Shown: piece after piece, positions 25,790 through 34,843 of the stretch
Layout: every line of letters starts with the position of its first letter
Numbering within the stretch: the stretch's first letter is position 1
Assembly (NCBI GenBank): GCA_944800085.1
Contig: CALYLO010000003.1
Span: 186,001 to 250,000, forward strand
Source: Paenibacillus melissococcoides
Lineage (GTDB): Bacteria > Bacillota > Bacilli > Paenibacillales > Paenibacillaceae
Reading direction: 5' to 3'
DNA length: 64,000 nt
Made by a program: the position numbers and the translations under genes
Notes under the pieces: generated by a model
The model's input: the letters and a program-made list of their open reading frames with translations, nothing else
The model's database searches: none
What the model was told of the DNA's origin: nothing

Positions 25790-26119
25790 ACATCCCCCCT
25801 CCCTCGAAAATAGAACAATTGTGAACTATTTCACACTATAGCATTGATCCATATATTACCTCTTATTCAAGTAGAAGACAATCGTTTTCGGCTTCCTTCC
25901 CAATTTGCTCCGTGTGGCGGCAATATGTCGATTATGAACGTCAAATGCGGACAGGATCACATCGGAATCCGCGTCGCATAAGGGCGGAACGGCCCGGGAG
26001 ACGAAAATGGTCAAGCGCTGCGAATTTGACCAATTGAACTTTGTAAGCGTTTGTAATATATATGAGAGGCAGATAGGGCAATCCAAAAAGCAGAGATGAT
26101 ATGCGGGAGGTCAAGACAA
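25790..26119. other. Gap without a supported gene
   Basis: A minus-strand frame (25856-26086) with VSRAVPPLCDADSDVILSA might be a remnant but matches nothing I know. No clear promoter was found for the fucosidase. Confidence 0.4.
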
Positions 26120-27532
26120 ATGAGTGAACAGGCTGGACAGCCGCAAGATACCTTAAGTGAAGAACACGAAGAGCAAGTCGTGCAGCAGGGCGTGCATAAT
26201 TTCAGCGCGGAAGAGGAGTGGGTGAAGCCGGCCGATCCGCTGCTGCTGGAGCGTCTGGAGTGGTTCAAGGACCAGAAGCTCGGCTTCATGATGCACTGGG
26301 GGCCTTATTCCCAATTGGGGATCGTGGAATCATGGGCGCTCAGCGACGCCGATGCGGACTGGTCGCGCGACGGCATCGACTGGGATGTGGACAGCGAAGA
26401 GCTAAAGCGCCAATATTTCGATTTGAACAAAACCTTCAACCCGATTCGGTTCCAGCCTGAACTGTGGGCGGAGCTGGCTGCGGATAACGGATTCAAATAT
26501 CTTCTCTTCACGACGAAGCATCATGACGGCTTCTGCATGTGGGACACCCATACGACGGACTACCGGATTACGGGACCGGACACCCCGTTCCACCGCCATC
26601 CGAAGGCGGATATTTGCAAGCATCTGTTCGAAGCGTTCCGGGAAAAGGGGATGGCCGTTGCGGCTTATTTCTCCAAGGCCGACTGGCATTCCCCGTATTA
26701 TTGGGCGCCGGGAATGGAGCGCGGGACGTCGACAGCGCGGGGGCCTTCCTACGATCCGAGGGAATATCCGTGGCTGTGGGAGCAATTCGTGAAGTTCACC
26801 CACGAGCAGATCATGGAGCTGCTGACCCGCTATGGCCGCATCGATGTGCTGTGGCTGGATGCAGGCTGGGTCTACGAAGGGGCGCGAGGGCAGGATATCC
26901 GCCTCGGCGAGGTGGTCGAACGCGCCCGTCAGCACCAGCCGTGGCTGTTGTCCGCCGATCGCACGATCGGGGGGCCTTATGAAAATATTATTACGCCGGA
27001 GCAGACGATTCCGTCCGGACCGATGACGGTGCCGTGGGAGAGCTGCATTACGCTCGGCACGTCGTTCTCGTTCCGCTATGAGGACAAGTACAAGACAGGG
27101 CGGCAGCTGGTGCACATCCTGCTGGAGGTCGTGGCCAAAGGAGGCAATCTGGCGCTGAACGTCGGACCGCAGCCGGACGGCCGGCTTCCGGAGGGAGCGA
27201 TCCGCTCGATGAAGGAGCTTGGCGCCTGGATGAAGGTGAACGGGGAAGCCGTATACGGCACGCGCATTTGCGCGCCGTATTTCACGGGCCGGACCGCATT
27301 CACCCGCAAAGGGGACACCGCGTACGGATTCTATTTGTACCCGCACGAGAATGCGCAGGTCGAGCCGGAAGTATTCCTGCCGTATACTGAGCCGGTCTCG
27401 GCTGTCGAATTGATCGGCACGGACGGTGCGTTGGAATTCACCCGCACGGCGGAAGGCATTGCCATCCGGCTGCCGGAAGCGGCGGCGGCTGGACCGGCGC
27501 CGATCGCGCATGCGTTCCGATTGCTTGCCTAA
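26120..27532 (+). CDS. Alpha-L-fucosidase (GH29)
   Basis: This 470-residue cytoplasmic enzyme has no signal peptide. GH29 features: GFMMHWGPYSQLG near the N-terminus, TTKHHDGFCMW, the nucleophile Asp in DVLWLDAGW, and GGNLALNVGPQPDG before a C-terminal beta domain. It releases alpha-L-fucose from oligosaccharides that have been taken up. ATG 26120 lies after GGGAGGTC. No transporter is adjacent, so it seems a stand-alone glycan gene. Confidence 0.93.
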   Translation: MSEQAGQPQDTLSEEHEEQVVQQGVHNFSAEEEWVKPADPLLLERLEWFKDQKLGFMMHWGPYSQLGIVESWALSDADADWSRDGIDWDVDSEELKRQYFDLNKTFNPIRFQPELWAELAADNGFKYLLFTTKHHDGFCMWDTHTTDYRITGPDTPFHRHPKADICKHLFEAFREKGMAVAAYFSKADWHSPYYWAPGMERGTSTARGPSYDPREYPWLWEQFVKFTHEQIMELLTRYGRIDVLWLDAGWVYEGARGQDIRLGEVVERARQHQPWLLSADRTIGGPYENIITPEQTIPSGPMTVPWESCITLGTSFSFRYEDKYKTGRQLVHILLEVVAKGGNLALNVGPQPDGRLPEGAIRSMKELGAWMKVNGEAVYGTRICAPYFTGRTAFTRKGDTAYGFYLYPHENAQVEPEVFLPYTEPVSAVELIGTDGALEFTRTAEGIAIRLPEAAAAGPAPIAHAFRLLA

Positions 27533-27562
27533 GACATCGTTCAACCTTATATTGCACTCGCG

Positions 27563-27591
27563 GAAGCCGGTCAGCCTGACCGGCTTCTTTG
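27563..27591 (+). terminator. Rho-independent terminator
   Basis: GAAGCCGGTCA and TGACCGGCTTC pair, followed by a short T-run. Confidence 0.75.
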
Positions 27592-27836
27592 CCATTCGTT
27601 CGTCTCAGGCTCCCTTCTTTGCGCCTTGAACCGATCCTCCGCCCTCTACCCCGATGGGGCCGCCTTCCGTCAGGCCGAAGTTCGCGGATAGCACCTTCGG
27701 GCCATCCTATTTTGGACGGGACGTGCATAGGTTCTAGTAATGGGACAATGGCTTGCGCCCGCCCCGGCACAGCAGCTTGCGGCTCTCGCGGCTAAGGAGC
27801 GGGAGCGGCTGGCGGCAGGCGCAAGCCGGAAATGTA

Positions 27837-30104
27837 ATGCATATAGGGAATGGGGTGAACTCGTTGGCGAATCGTTCCTCCGGGACATGGAATCGGCATA
27901 CGCTGTATATTACGGGCATGAACTGCGCCGCCTGTGCGGTTCGAATCGAAAAGGCATTGCGGCGAATGGAGGGGACCGGCGGAGTGTCCGTCAATTTCGC
28001 GGTCGGACGGGCTTCGGTGGAGCTGGATCCGGCCCGGCTGGAGCTGCGGCAGATCGAGGACAAAGTCGTTCAGCTCGGATTCGGCATACGGAAGGATACG
28101 GATTCCGGCTCCTGTCTGGGGACGGACGTGAAAGGGCTGTGGATCCGCTTTATCGCTTCGGCCGTGCTCACGCTGCCCCTGCTCTGGACGATGTTCTCCC
28201 ACTACCCGCTTACCTCATCGGTATGGGTTCCGGAGGTGTTCTTCCAGCCCTGGTTCCAGTTGGCCCTGGCTACGCCGGTGCAGTTCATCATCGGCATGCC
28301 GTTCTACTTCGGCGCTTTCCACGCGCTGCGGAACCGGGGAGCGAACATGGATGTGCTGGTGGCGCTCGGCACCTCGGCGTCCTATTTCTACAGCCATTAC
28401 TTGGCCATGAAGGCACTCCAGTCCCCCGCTGCCGCAGGCCAGCATGTTCCGCTCTATTTCGAGACCGGCTCGATGATCATTACGGTCGTGCTGCTTGGCA
28501 AGCTGCTCGAAGGGATGGCCCGCCAACGGACGATGCACGCAATGCGCGGCCTTCAAGAGATGCAGGCGGACTATGTCCATGTCATTCGGATGCAGCGGGA
28601 GACACGGATTCCGATTGAGGAGATGCAGGTCGGCGATCAGGTCGTCATTCGCCCCGGGGAGCGGATCCCGGTGGACGGCGTCATCATGCGCGGACATTCG
28701 GCGGTCGACGAGTCGATGATCACCGGGGAGGGAATGCCGGCAGACAAGAGCGCCGGGGGCCAGGTGATGAGCGGGACGATGAACTTGAACGGGACCCTCA
28801 CTGTGGAGGCGCAGCGGATCGGTTCCGATTCCACGCTGGCGCAGCTAATCCGCTTGATGGAGGACGCCCAATATTCGAAGCCGCCGATTCAGCGCCTTGC
28901 GGACACGATCGCGAGCTACTTCGTCCCGGCCGTCGTCGCCATTGCTTGCCTCACGTTCGCCGTCTGGTATGCGCTGCTCCAGCCCGGCGACTTCGGCCAA
29001 GCGCTCGGATGCGCGGTCTCGGTGCTGGTCATCGCCTGTCCGTGCGCCATCGGGCTGGCGACCCCGATCTCGATTCTGGTCGGCTCCGGGAGGGCGGCCC
29101 AGCGGGGAATTCTGTTCAAGGAGGGCCGATTCATGGAACAGCTCCATCAGACGGACGCCGTGCTGCTGGACAAGACGGGCACATTGACCGAGGGGAGGCC
29201 GGAGCTGACCGATGTCATTCCGCTGGGCGGACATTCGGCACGGAGTCTGCTCCGCTGGGCGGCCGCTGCCGAGCAGCCCTCGGAGCATCCGATATCGCGC
29301 GCGATCACGGCGGCGGCCGAACGGCAGCGGCTGATCGTCCCCGAGGCGAAGCGCTTCGCCACTATTCCCGGGTGCGGGATTCGGGCGGAGGTGGAAGGGA
29401 AGCGCCTCTTTCTCGGCGCGTACGCGAGGCTGAAGCCGCAGGGGATTCGGGCCGAGGGCGCGGATGCGGGCGTCATCGCGGAGCTGGAGCGGGAAGGGAA
29501 GACGGTCATCGGGATAGCGGTCGATAACCGGCTCGCCGGCTTGCTCGTCATCCGCGATTCGCTGCGCCCGACCTCGGCCGAGGCAGTGCGGCAGATGAAG
29601 CGGCTTGGCCTGGAGGTGATGATGGTGACCGGCGATCAGCGCATGACGGCCGAGGCGATTGCGAGAGAGGCCGGGATCGAGCATATCGCCGCCGGAGTGC
29701 TGCCGGAGGAGAAGGTCGAATCGGTGAGGCGGCTGCAGCGGGAAGGGCGGAAGGTGGCGATGGTGGGAGACGGCATCAATGACGCGCCCGCGCTGGCCGC
29801 CGCCGATATCGGCATCGCGATGGGGCAAGGGAGCGACATTGCCGGCGAAGCCGCGGACCTCCATCTGCTGCGCGGCGACCTGCGCGGCATCCCGGAGGCG
29901 ATGCACATTAGCCGCCGGACGATGGCCAATATTCGCCAAAATCTGTCCTTCGCTCTCATCTACAACGTCATCGCCATTCCCTTCGCGGTCATGGGCTGGC
30001 TCGAGCCGTGGATGGCCGGAACGGCGATGGCGCTCAGCTCGGTCTCCGTCGTCGGTAACGCTCTGCGTCTGCAGCGATCGGGCCGCAGCGGGGCGGTCTC
30101 GTGA
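27837..30104 (+). CDS. copA: Copper-translocating P1B-type ATPase
   Basis: The protein has one N-terminal heavy-metal domain (GMNCAAC), several TM helices, the ion-path motif IACPCAIGLATP, the phosphorylation site DKTGTLTEG, SEHPISRA, and GDGINDAPAL. It moves Cu(I) across the membrane. Three starts compete: ATG 27837 with a poor ribosome site, TTG 27864 after GGGGTGA, and an ATG at 27753. Downstream, with a GTGA overlap, is a SafE-like gene and then a convergent FixH-like gene. This suggests a CcoI-like role in cytochrome oxidase assembly rather than simple copper efflux. Confidence 0.92.
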   Translation: MHIGNGVNSLANRSSGTWNRHTLYITGMNCAACAVRIEKALRRMEGTGGVSVNFAVGRASVELDPARLELRQIEDKVVQLGFGIRKDTDSGSCLGTDVKGLWIRFIASAVLTLPLLWTMFSHYPLTSSVWVPEVFFQPWFQLALATPVQFIIGMPFYFGAFHALRNRGANMDVLVALGTSASYFYSHYLAMKALQSPAAAGQHVPLYFETGSMIITVVLLGKLLEGMARQRTMHAMRGLQEMQADYVHVIRMQRETRIPIEEMQVGDQVVIRPGERIPVDGVIMRGHSAVDESMITGEGMPADKSAGGQVMSGTMNLNGTLTVEAQRIGSDSTLAQLIRLMEDAQYSKPPIQRLADTIASYFVPAVVAIACLTFAVWYALLQPGDFGQALGCAVSVLVIACPCAIGLATPISILVGSGRAAQRGILFKEGRFMEQLHQTDAVLLDKTGTLTEGRPELTDVIPLGGHSARSLLRWAAAAEQPSEHPISRAITAAAERQRLIVPEAKRFATIPGCGIRAEVEGKRLFLGAYARLKPQGIRAEGADAGVIAELEREGKTVIGIAVDNRLAGLLVIRDSLRPTSAEAVRQMKRLGLEVMMVTGDQRMTAEAIAREAGIEHIAAGVLPEEKVESVRRLQREGRKVAMVGDGINDAPALAAADIGIAMGQGSDIAGEAADLHLLRGDLRGIPEAMHISRRTMANIRQNLSFALIYNVIAIPFAVMGWLEPWMAGTAMALSSVSVVGNALRLQRSGRSGAVS

Positions 30105-30781
30105 GCGGAGAGAGCCTCTGGCTGGTCGCCGTCACCGGCCTGCTGAGCGCTCCGCACTGCATCGGCATGTGCGGCGGCATCGTGACGAACTTCGCCTGGA
30201 ATGCGAAGGGTTCGGCCTTGGCGGCGGTGCTGGCTTATAATGCGGGGCGGGTGTTGACCTATACGGCCATGGGAGCGGCGATGGGGGCCGCCGGCAGCTT
30301 CCTCGAATTGACGGGGAGCTGGGCGGGGCTGCAGGGGTTGGCCAGCCTGCTGGGCGGCATACTCATCCTGCTCTGGGCCTTCCGCCGCGTGGCGCTTCCC
30401 TTGGAGCGGCTAAGCCCGGCCCGGATTCCGCTCGTCCGCGGCTGGATGGAGCGGCTGCGGGGAAGCGGAGAGCTCCGGGCCGTGCTGGGGAGCGGGCTGC
30501 TGTTCGGCTTCATCCCGTGCGGCTTGACCTACGCGATGCAGATCAACGCCGCGGCGAGCGGCAGCGCCCTCGGCGGCGGAACGATTATGGCCGTCTTTGG
30601 CCTCGCGACCTTCCCGTCCCTGCTGGCGGTCGGCTTGTTCGCGGCCGCGATAAAGCGCTCCATTCGCGCCCGGCTCGTGAAGGCCGGGCAGCTCGTGGCC
30701 GCCGTTATCGGCGTGCTCTGCATTCTGCGCGGGCTGTCGGCGAACGGCTGGATTCCTTCTCTCCATCCATGGCTGTGGTAA
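30101..30781 (+). CDS. SafE/UreH-type membrane protein
   Basis: This 226-residue protein has about six TM segments and the family motif SAPHCIGMCGG at the N-terminus and GFIPCGLTYA in the middle. Its GTG start overlaps the copA stop (GTGA). Proteins of this family occur next to copper ATPases in ccoGHIS-like clusters and are thought to handle copper or other metals. The paired Cys (CIGMC, IPC) would suit metal binding within the membrane. Confidence 0.88.
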   Translation: MSGESLWLVAVTGLLSAPHCIGMCGGIVTNFAWNAKGSALAAVLAYNAGRVLTYTAMGAAMGAAGSFLELTGSWAGLQGLASLLGGILILLWAFRRVALPLERLSPARIPLVRGWMERLRGSGELRAVLGSGLLFGFIPCGLTYAMQINAAASGSALGGGTIMAVFGLATFPSLLAVGLFAAAIKRSIRARLVKAGQLVAAVIGVLCILRGLSANGWIPSLHPWLW

Positions 30782-30846
30782 GCGCGCAGGCTGGGCGTTC
30801 CGCAGCCGAACGGCCGATGGCCGAGCCGCCGCGGCCAGAGCGCAGC

Positions 30847-31272
30847 CTAGCGCACCGCCTCGAACCGGTGCACGGCCGTGAACGTTCCGCCATCCAGCTC
30901 GAATGCCGCTTCCGCCTGCCAGGTTCCCGGCATAAGCGGAACCGCTTCGCCCGTATAGATGCCCGGCTCCATCTGCTCCAGCTTCACCTGGTACGTGCCG
31001 CAGAGCATATCGGGCATGACGAGCGCCGCCTCGATGCGGGCATCGCGGACAGGAGAGCCATCCGCCGTCTGCAGCGTAATCCGCAGCTCATTGCGCTGCA
31101 GGACGGAAGCGGGATTCCCTCCCAGCTCGATCTGCGCCTGGACAGTCCCCAGCTCCGCGCGGGTGACCGGCTCGAACACGGCGGCGTTTTTCCAGGCGTA
31201 GCCGACGGCGGTCAGCAGCAGCGACGCGAGCAGCGCCGAAGCATAGAGGGCATATCTCTTCTTGACGGACAT
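30847..31272 (-). CDS. FixH/YtkA-like membrane-anchored protein
   Basis: This 141-residue protein starts with an N-terminal TM helix (YALYASALLASLLLTAVGYAW). A beta-sandwich-like domain of the FixH/YtkA type follows: QIELGGNPASVLQRNELRI, VMPDMLCGTYQVKLEQ, PGIYTGEAVPLMPGTWQ. AAGGAGG precedes ATG 31272. FixH is an accessory protein of cbb3 oxidase assembly, which fits the convergent copA-safE pair. A hairpin, ACAGGGCAG...CTGCCCTGT, lies upstream at 31368-31403. Confidence 0.75.
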   Translation of the reverse strand: MSVKKRYALYASALLASLLLTAVGYAWKNAAVFEPVTRAELGTVQAQIELGGNPASVLQRNELRITLQTADGSPVRDARIEAALVMPDMLCGTYQVKLEQMEPGIYTGEAVPLMPGTWQAEAAFELDGGTFTAVHRFEAVR

Positions 31273-31443
31273 CGGTCCACCTCCTTGCTGATATGCGGCT
31301 ACTTATGTGTACCCGGCAGCAGCCCCATATATGCCGATGACGCCTCCGGCGCAACACCGGGACAGCGCAAACAGGGCAGGCGCCCGAAAGCGCGCTGCCC
31401 TGTCGTTATCGCAGTCTATATATTGCAGGTAAGCATATCGCCG

Positions 31444-31752
31444 TCAAGCTTTATGGCTGACGACCATCTCATATTTGTTCAACGAAGCGCCCAGCATATA
31501 CTCCTTGACTTCGCCGCCGCCGCGGTGGGATTCGCGGAAAGCGTCGCTGGATGTCCAGCCGCGGAACGCCTCTTCATTCTCCCATACGGTGCACACCTTC
31601 AGTTCTTCTTCGCCTTCCTTGCCTTCGCCGAGCCATACTTCCAGACGGATGAACCCGGGCATCTCCTGCACGCCCTTCGCTTCCGCGAACCGTGCGGCGA
31701 CCTGCTTGCCATGACCTGCCTTAATGCGAATCGTATTGGTAACGACCAACAT
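31444..31752 (-). CDS. IsdG/HmoA-type heme-degrading monooxygenase
   Basis: This 102-residue ferredoxin-like ABM-fold protein places Asn6, Trp66 and His76, the same spacing as the Asn-Trp-His set of IsdG enzymes. It would open heme to release iron in the cytoplasm. The gene appears monocistronic. The nearby copper/oxidase accessory genes may be coincidental. If the three residues were not catalytic, it would be a generic antibiotic-biosynthesis-type monooxygenase. Confidence 0.85.
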   Translation of the reverse strand: MLVVTNTIRIKAGHGKQVAARFAEAKGVQEMPGFIRLEVWLGEGKEGEEELKVCTVWENEEAFRGWTSSDAFRESHRGGGEVKEYMLGASLNKYEMVVSHKA

Positions 31753-31817
31753 GCGTCTCGCCTCCTCGTGCGTGAATAGATTATTATGGATATGGAAATC
31801 GATGATCCGATCGGGAA

Positions 31818-32819
31818 TCAGGGCTGAAGCTCGTCCAGACGGATCGGCCGGCGATGCCAGGCCGACAGATTGGCGGCTTCCATCAACCGCGTCAGCTCAA
31901 GGGCCATATGTATGTTGGCATCGGCGGTCGTCCCTTGCTGGATATGGCTTACCCATTGATGGAAGGCGCTCGGCCGGTTGGCGGGAATGTCGCGTTCCAC
32001 CCAGCCGCTGCCGTCCTGTTCTTCCAAGCGGCTGCTGCGCACGAGCAGCCGGCTCTCCGGCGTGCCGTACAGCAGCGTTCCGTCGGTGCCCTGCAGCTCG
32101 ATCGTGAACGGCGAGTAGCTGTTCACGAAGCCCGCTTCCACGAGCCCGAGGGCGCCGTTATCATACTGGAGGACGGCGACGGCATTATCTTCGACGTCCT
32201 TCCCGGTGACATAGCCGTAATGGGCGCTGACCCGATCCGGCTCGCCCAGGAACAGCCGCGTCAAGTACATCGGATGGCAGCCCAGATCAATCAGCGCTCC
32301 GCCCTGACATTGCTCGGCATTGAAAAAATGCTCCGGCAGCCAGCCGGCAAGCGCTCCGTTATGGGACAGGCGGACTCGAACGAGCGTCAGCTTCCCGAGC
32401 AGCCCCTCCGCCAGCACCTGTTGAATCGCTTCGGTATAGCCGTCATTCAGCCGCGGGAGCGAGACGGTCAGGACGATACCGGCCTTCTTCGCCGCGTCCA
32501 CGACTTCATTCGCTTCATGGAGCGTCGCCGCCACGACCTTTTCCGTGAAAATATGCTTGCCGGCCGCAGCCGCCTTCACCATCACCTCGCGGTGCATATT
32601 GGTCGGCGCGTCCACGATCACGGCGTCGATGCCGTCCTGCTTCAGCAGTTCATCCAGCGATTCGTAGAACGGGACGCCGCGCGCCTCCGCTTCCTTCCGG
32701 CCCCGTTCGGGAATCTCGTCCCATACGGCCGCGATCTCCGTATCCGGATGCTCCTCCGCCTGATGGGCATAATCGTTGGCATGCACGTGCCAGAAGCTGA
32801 CCATCGCTACTCTAATCAT
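31818..32819 (-). CDS. Gfo/Idh/MocA family oxidoreductase
   Basis: This 333-residue protein has an N-terminal Rossmann domain (MIRVAMVSFWHVHANDY, then the EKVVA element), a catalytic-type GGALIDLGCHPM, and a C-terminal beta-sheet domain. NAD(P)-linked oxidation of a sugar or inositol derivative is likely; the substrate is unknown. ATG 32819 is chosen because AAGGA lies nine bases upstream, whereas ATG 32828 touches it. The canonical GxGxxG is altered here to MVSFWHVH, which is unusual but found in some members. Confidence 0.85.
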   Translation of the reverse strand: MIRVAMVSFWHVHANDYAHQAEEHPDTEIAAVWDEIPERGRKEAEARGVPFYESLDELLKQDGIDAVIVDAPTNMHREVMVKAAAAGKHIFTEKVVAATLHEANEVVDAAKKAGIVLTVSLPRLNDGYTEAIQQVLAEGLLGKLTLVRVRLSHNGALAGWLPEHFFNAEQCQGGALIDLGCHPMYLTRLFLGEPDRVSAHYGYVTGKDVEDNAVAVLQYDNGALGLVEAGFVNSYSPFTIELQGTDGTLLYGTPESRLLVRSSRLEEQDGSGWVERDIPANRPSAFHQWVSHIQQGTTADANIHMALELTRLMEAANLSAWHRRPIRLDELQP

Positions 32820-33030
32820 CGTCACCATTCCTTCCCTGTCGTAAGGATAAGAGCAATCTAGAACTACACCCTTACCTTATCAAATATTGGACAAGGCCGC
32901 CAATGCCGAATTCGATCGGCGGCAGGATAAGGCGGACCGGGATTGCCAGCTTCGGACCAGGGCTGCCCGCATAGAAAAAGCCGATGCCCGCCCGTGAAAC
33001 CGGCGTGCATTGGCCTTCGTTGGTCCGTTC

Positions 33031-33840
33031 CTATGTTCCCGGCTTTGGCTGCGGACCTGGAGCCGGAGCCGGCTGGCGCTGGAGCCGATCCAGCGCGAGG
33101 AATTCGTATCCCTGTTGCCTGGCCGCATCGATGATCGAGCCAAGCGCCTCCGCATTGTCCTTCGAGATCGCGTGCAGCAGAATGACCGCTCCCGGGTGAA
33201 GCTGGCTCGTTACTTTGTCATAGGCGTAGCGCGCCCCCTTCTGGGCATTCACATCCCAGTCCTTGTAAGCAAGCGACCAGAAGACATTCGTGTAGCCCAT
33301 GTCGCGGGTCACCTTCAGCGTCCGGTCGCTGAAAATGCCGCGCGGAGGCCGCAAGTATGCCATTTCCTTTTGGCCGGTAACACGGGTAACTTCCGATTTT
33401 ACTTTATCCAGTTCCTCCTGGATTTGTTCGTTGGACACCGTCGTCATATCCGGGTGGCTCCAGGAATGGTTCCCGATGATATGCCCTTCATTGACCATGC
33501 GCTTCAGCAGCTCCGGCTGGCTCTTTACATAGTGTCCGGTTACGAAAAAAACGGCCGGCACTTTCTTTTCCTTCAGCGTATCGAGGATAAGTGGGGTATA
33601 CCCGTTCTCATAGCCGTTGTCGAAGGTAAGATACAGCACTTTTTGGCTCGTATCCCCAAGGAAGATGGCGCCGTGCTTATCGACGATATCCTTGAATCCT
33701 TCCTCGTTAATGGACGGCAGTTGGCCGTTCACGCTTCTCTTGAATCCAAAATGAAAGGCAGGCCCGTCTGCGGCAGCCGGCCAGGGATGAATCTGAACCA
33801 GCAGAGCGAGGGCGAGCCCGATACGGATGAGTCGCTTCAT
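33031..33840 (-). CDS. pdaA: Delta-lactam-biosynthetic de-N-acetylase (spore cortex)
   Basis: This 269-residue protein has a signal peptide (LIRIGLALALLVQI...PAAADG) and a NodB polysaccharide deacetylase domain. YLTFDNGYENGY carries the catalytic Asp pair, with Asn in place of the second Asp as in PdaA. It also has IGNHSWSHPDM and LRPPRGIFS. FGFKRSVNGQLPSINEEGF at the start of the mature part is typical of PdaA. It deacetylates muramic acid to allow muramic lactam formation in spore cortex, so the host forms spores. Confidence 0.93.
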   Translation of the reverse strand: MKRLIRIGLALALLVQIHPWPAAADGPAFHFGFKRSVNGQLPSINEEGFKDIVDKHGAIFLGDTSQKVLYLTFDNGYENGYTPLILDTLKEKKVPAVFFVTGHYVKSQPELLKRMVNEGHIIGNHSWSHPDMTTVSNEQIQEELDKVKSEVTRVTGQKEMAYLRPPRGIFSDRTLKVTRDMGYTNVFWSLAYKDWDVNAQKGARYAYDKVTSQLHPGAVILLHAISKDNAEALGSIIDAARQQGYEFLALDRLQRQPAPAPGPQPKPGT

Positions 33841-34203
33841 GTTTCCTACAGCTCCTTGTCATGTCATAACCATTTCTTGATGACGGTCATATACAGAAAA
33901 TTATCCCTCATTCTGCAAATATTATCCGAGTCCGGCACCCCGCGGCCTGTCTCGGCGAATGGCCGGAATACAAGCACCGGTCCGTGTTCATGCGTCAGAA
34001 GGGGAGTGCAATCAGAATGAATAGTTTTTAATGCCTATAATTGGAACTATGTAAATAATCTTAAAGTATTGATCAAATATTCCGATATAGTAAAAAAGGA
34101 TTGTTGTCTCCTTATATTTGTGGGTATTTTTAACTACTTTTCGGCCGTGCTTTCCATAAAATCCTTGGCTCGGCCAGGTTGAAAACTGAAGGAGGATTTC
34201 TAT
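33841..34203. other. Gap, AT-rich, no gene seen
   Basis: Only the ribosome site GAAGGAGG for the next gene is clear. I see no promoter of good quality. Confidence 0.4.
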
Positions 34204-34698
34204 ATGCTGTTTAGCCGTACCGTTCGTTTGCCTTCATTTATGCTGGTAGGGGAATATTGCGAGTCGCCGGAAGAGATGCGGCGGGCATGCCGGACCTTGC
34301 CCTTTCTGCCCGGTTCCGGTCTGCTTCCGCCGGAAGCGCACAGGTACAGCATCGGCCTTGGGATGAACGGCCTCTATTTTGCAGGCCTTCCCTATGCGCA
34401 ATCGTTATTTCACCCGGAACAAGCGAAGCAGCTCACATTCCATTCGTTCCAGGGAGGTATTTATCGGGTCTCTCCGTTAGAAGCGGATGCTGCGGATACG
34501 GAGGGAAAGCCGATGGAGGGGCTGGCCCTGCCGGAAGCTGTCCTCCCGAACGGCCGCCATGTCGTCTATGAGTTCCGGCGCACCGGCAATACGTATGCCG
34601 AATCGAGGCTGTACATACCGGTAGGACGCTTGTCTGCGGAAGCGGGCCCATCGATCCGCTTCAGAAGCCGATGCCTGAGCAGGCCGGCAGTGGCCTGA
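34204..34698 (+). CDS. GyrI-like small-molecule-binding protein
   Basis: This 164-residue protein has RTVRLPSFMLVGEY near the start and TYAESRLYIPVGR near the end, the pattern of GyrI/AraC effector-binding domains without a DNA-binding part. GAAGGAGG sits seven bases before ATG 34204. It has its own terminator. The role is unknown; other members bind hydrophobic ligands. Confidence 0.65.
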   Translation: MLFSRTVRLPSFMLVGEYCESPEEMRRACRTLPFLPGSGLLPPEAHRYSIGLGMNGLYFAGLPYAQSLFHPEQAKQLTFHSFQGGIYRVSPLEADAADTEGKPMEGLALPEAVLPNGRHVVYEFRRTGNTYAESRLYIPVGRLSAEAGPSIRFRSRCLSRPAVA

Positions 34699-34727
34699 CA
34701 TGAGGCGTTCCTATCTCCGAATGGACG

Positions 34728-34762
34728 AATCCCCTGACGGTTCAAGCCGCCAGGGGATTTTT
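34728..34762 (+). terminator. Rho-independent terminator
   Basis: AATCCCCTGACGG and CCGCCAGGGGATT pair, then T's. It can also serve the convergent gene at 34844. Confidence 0.8.
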
Positions 34763-34843
34763 CATAACCTTGTTCTTTTCCTATGGATAACATATCCCCG
34801 GTCAGAGCTTGTCTGGCCGGAGACTTGTTGTCATGCCTCGAAT

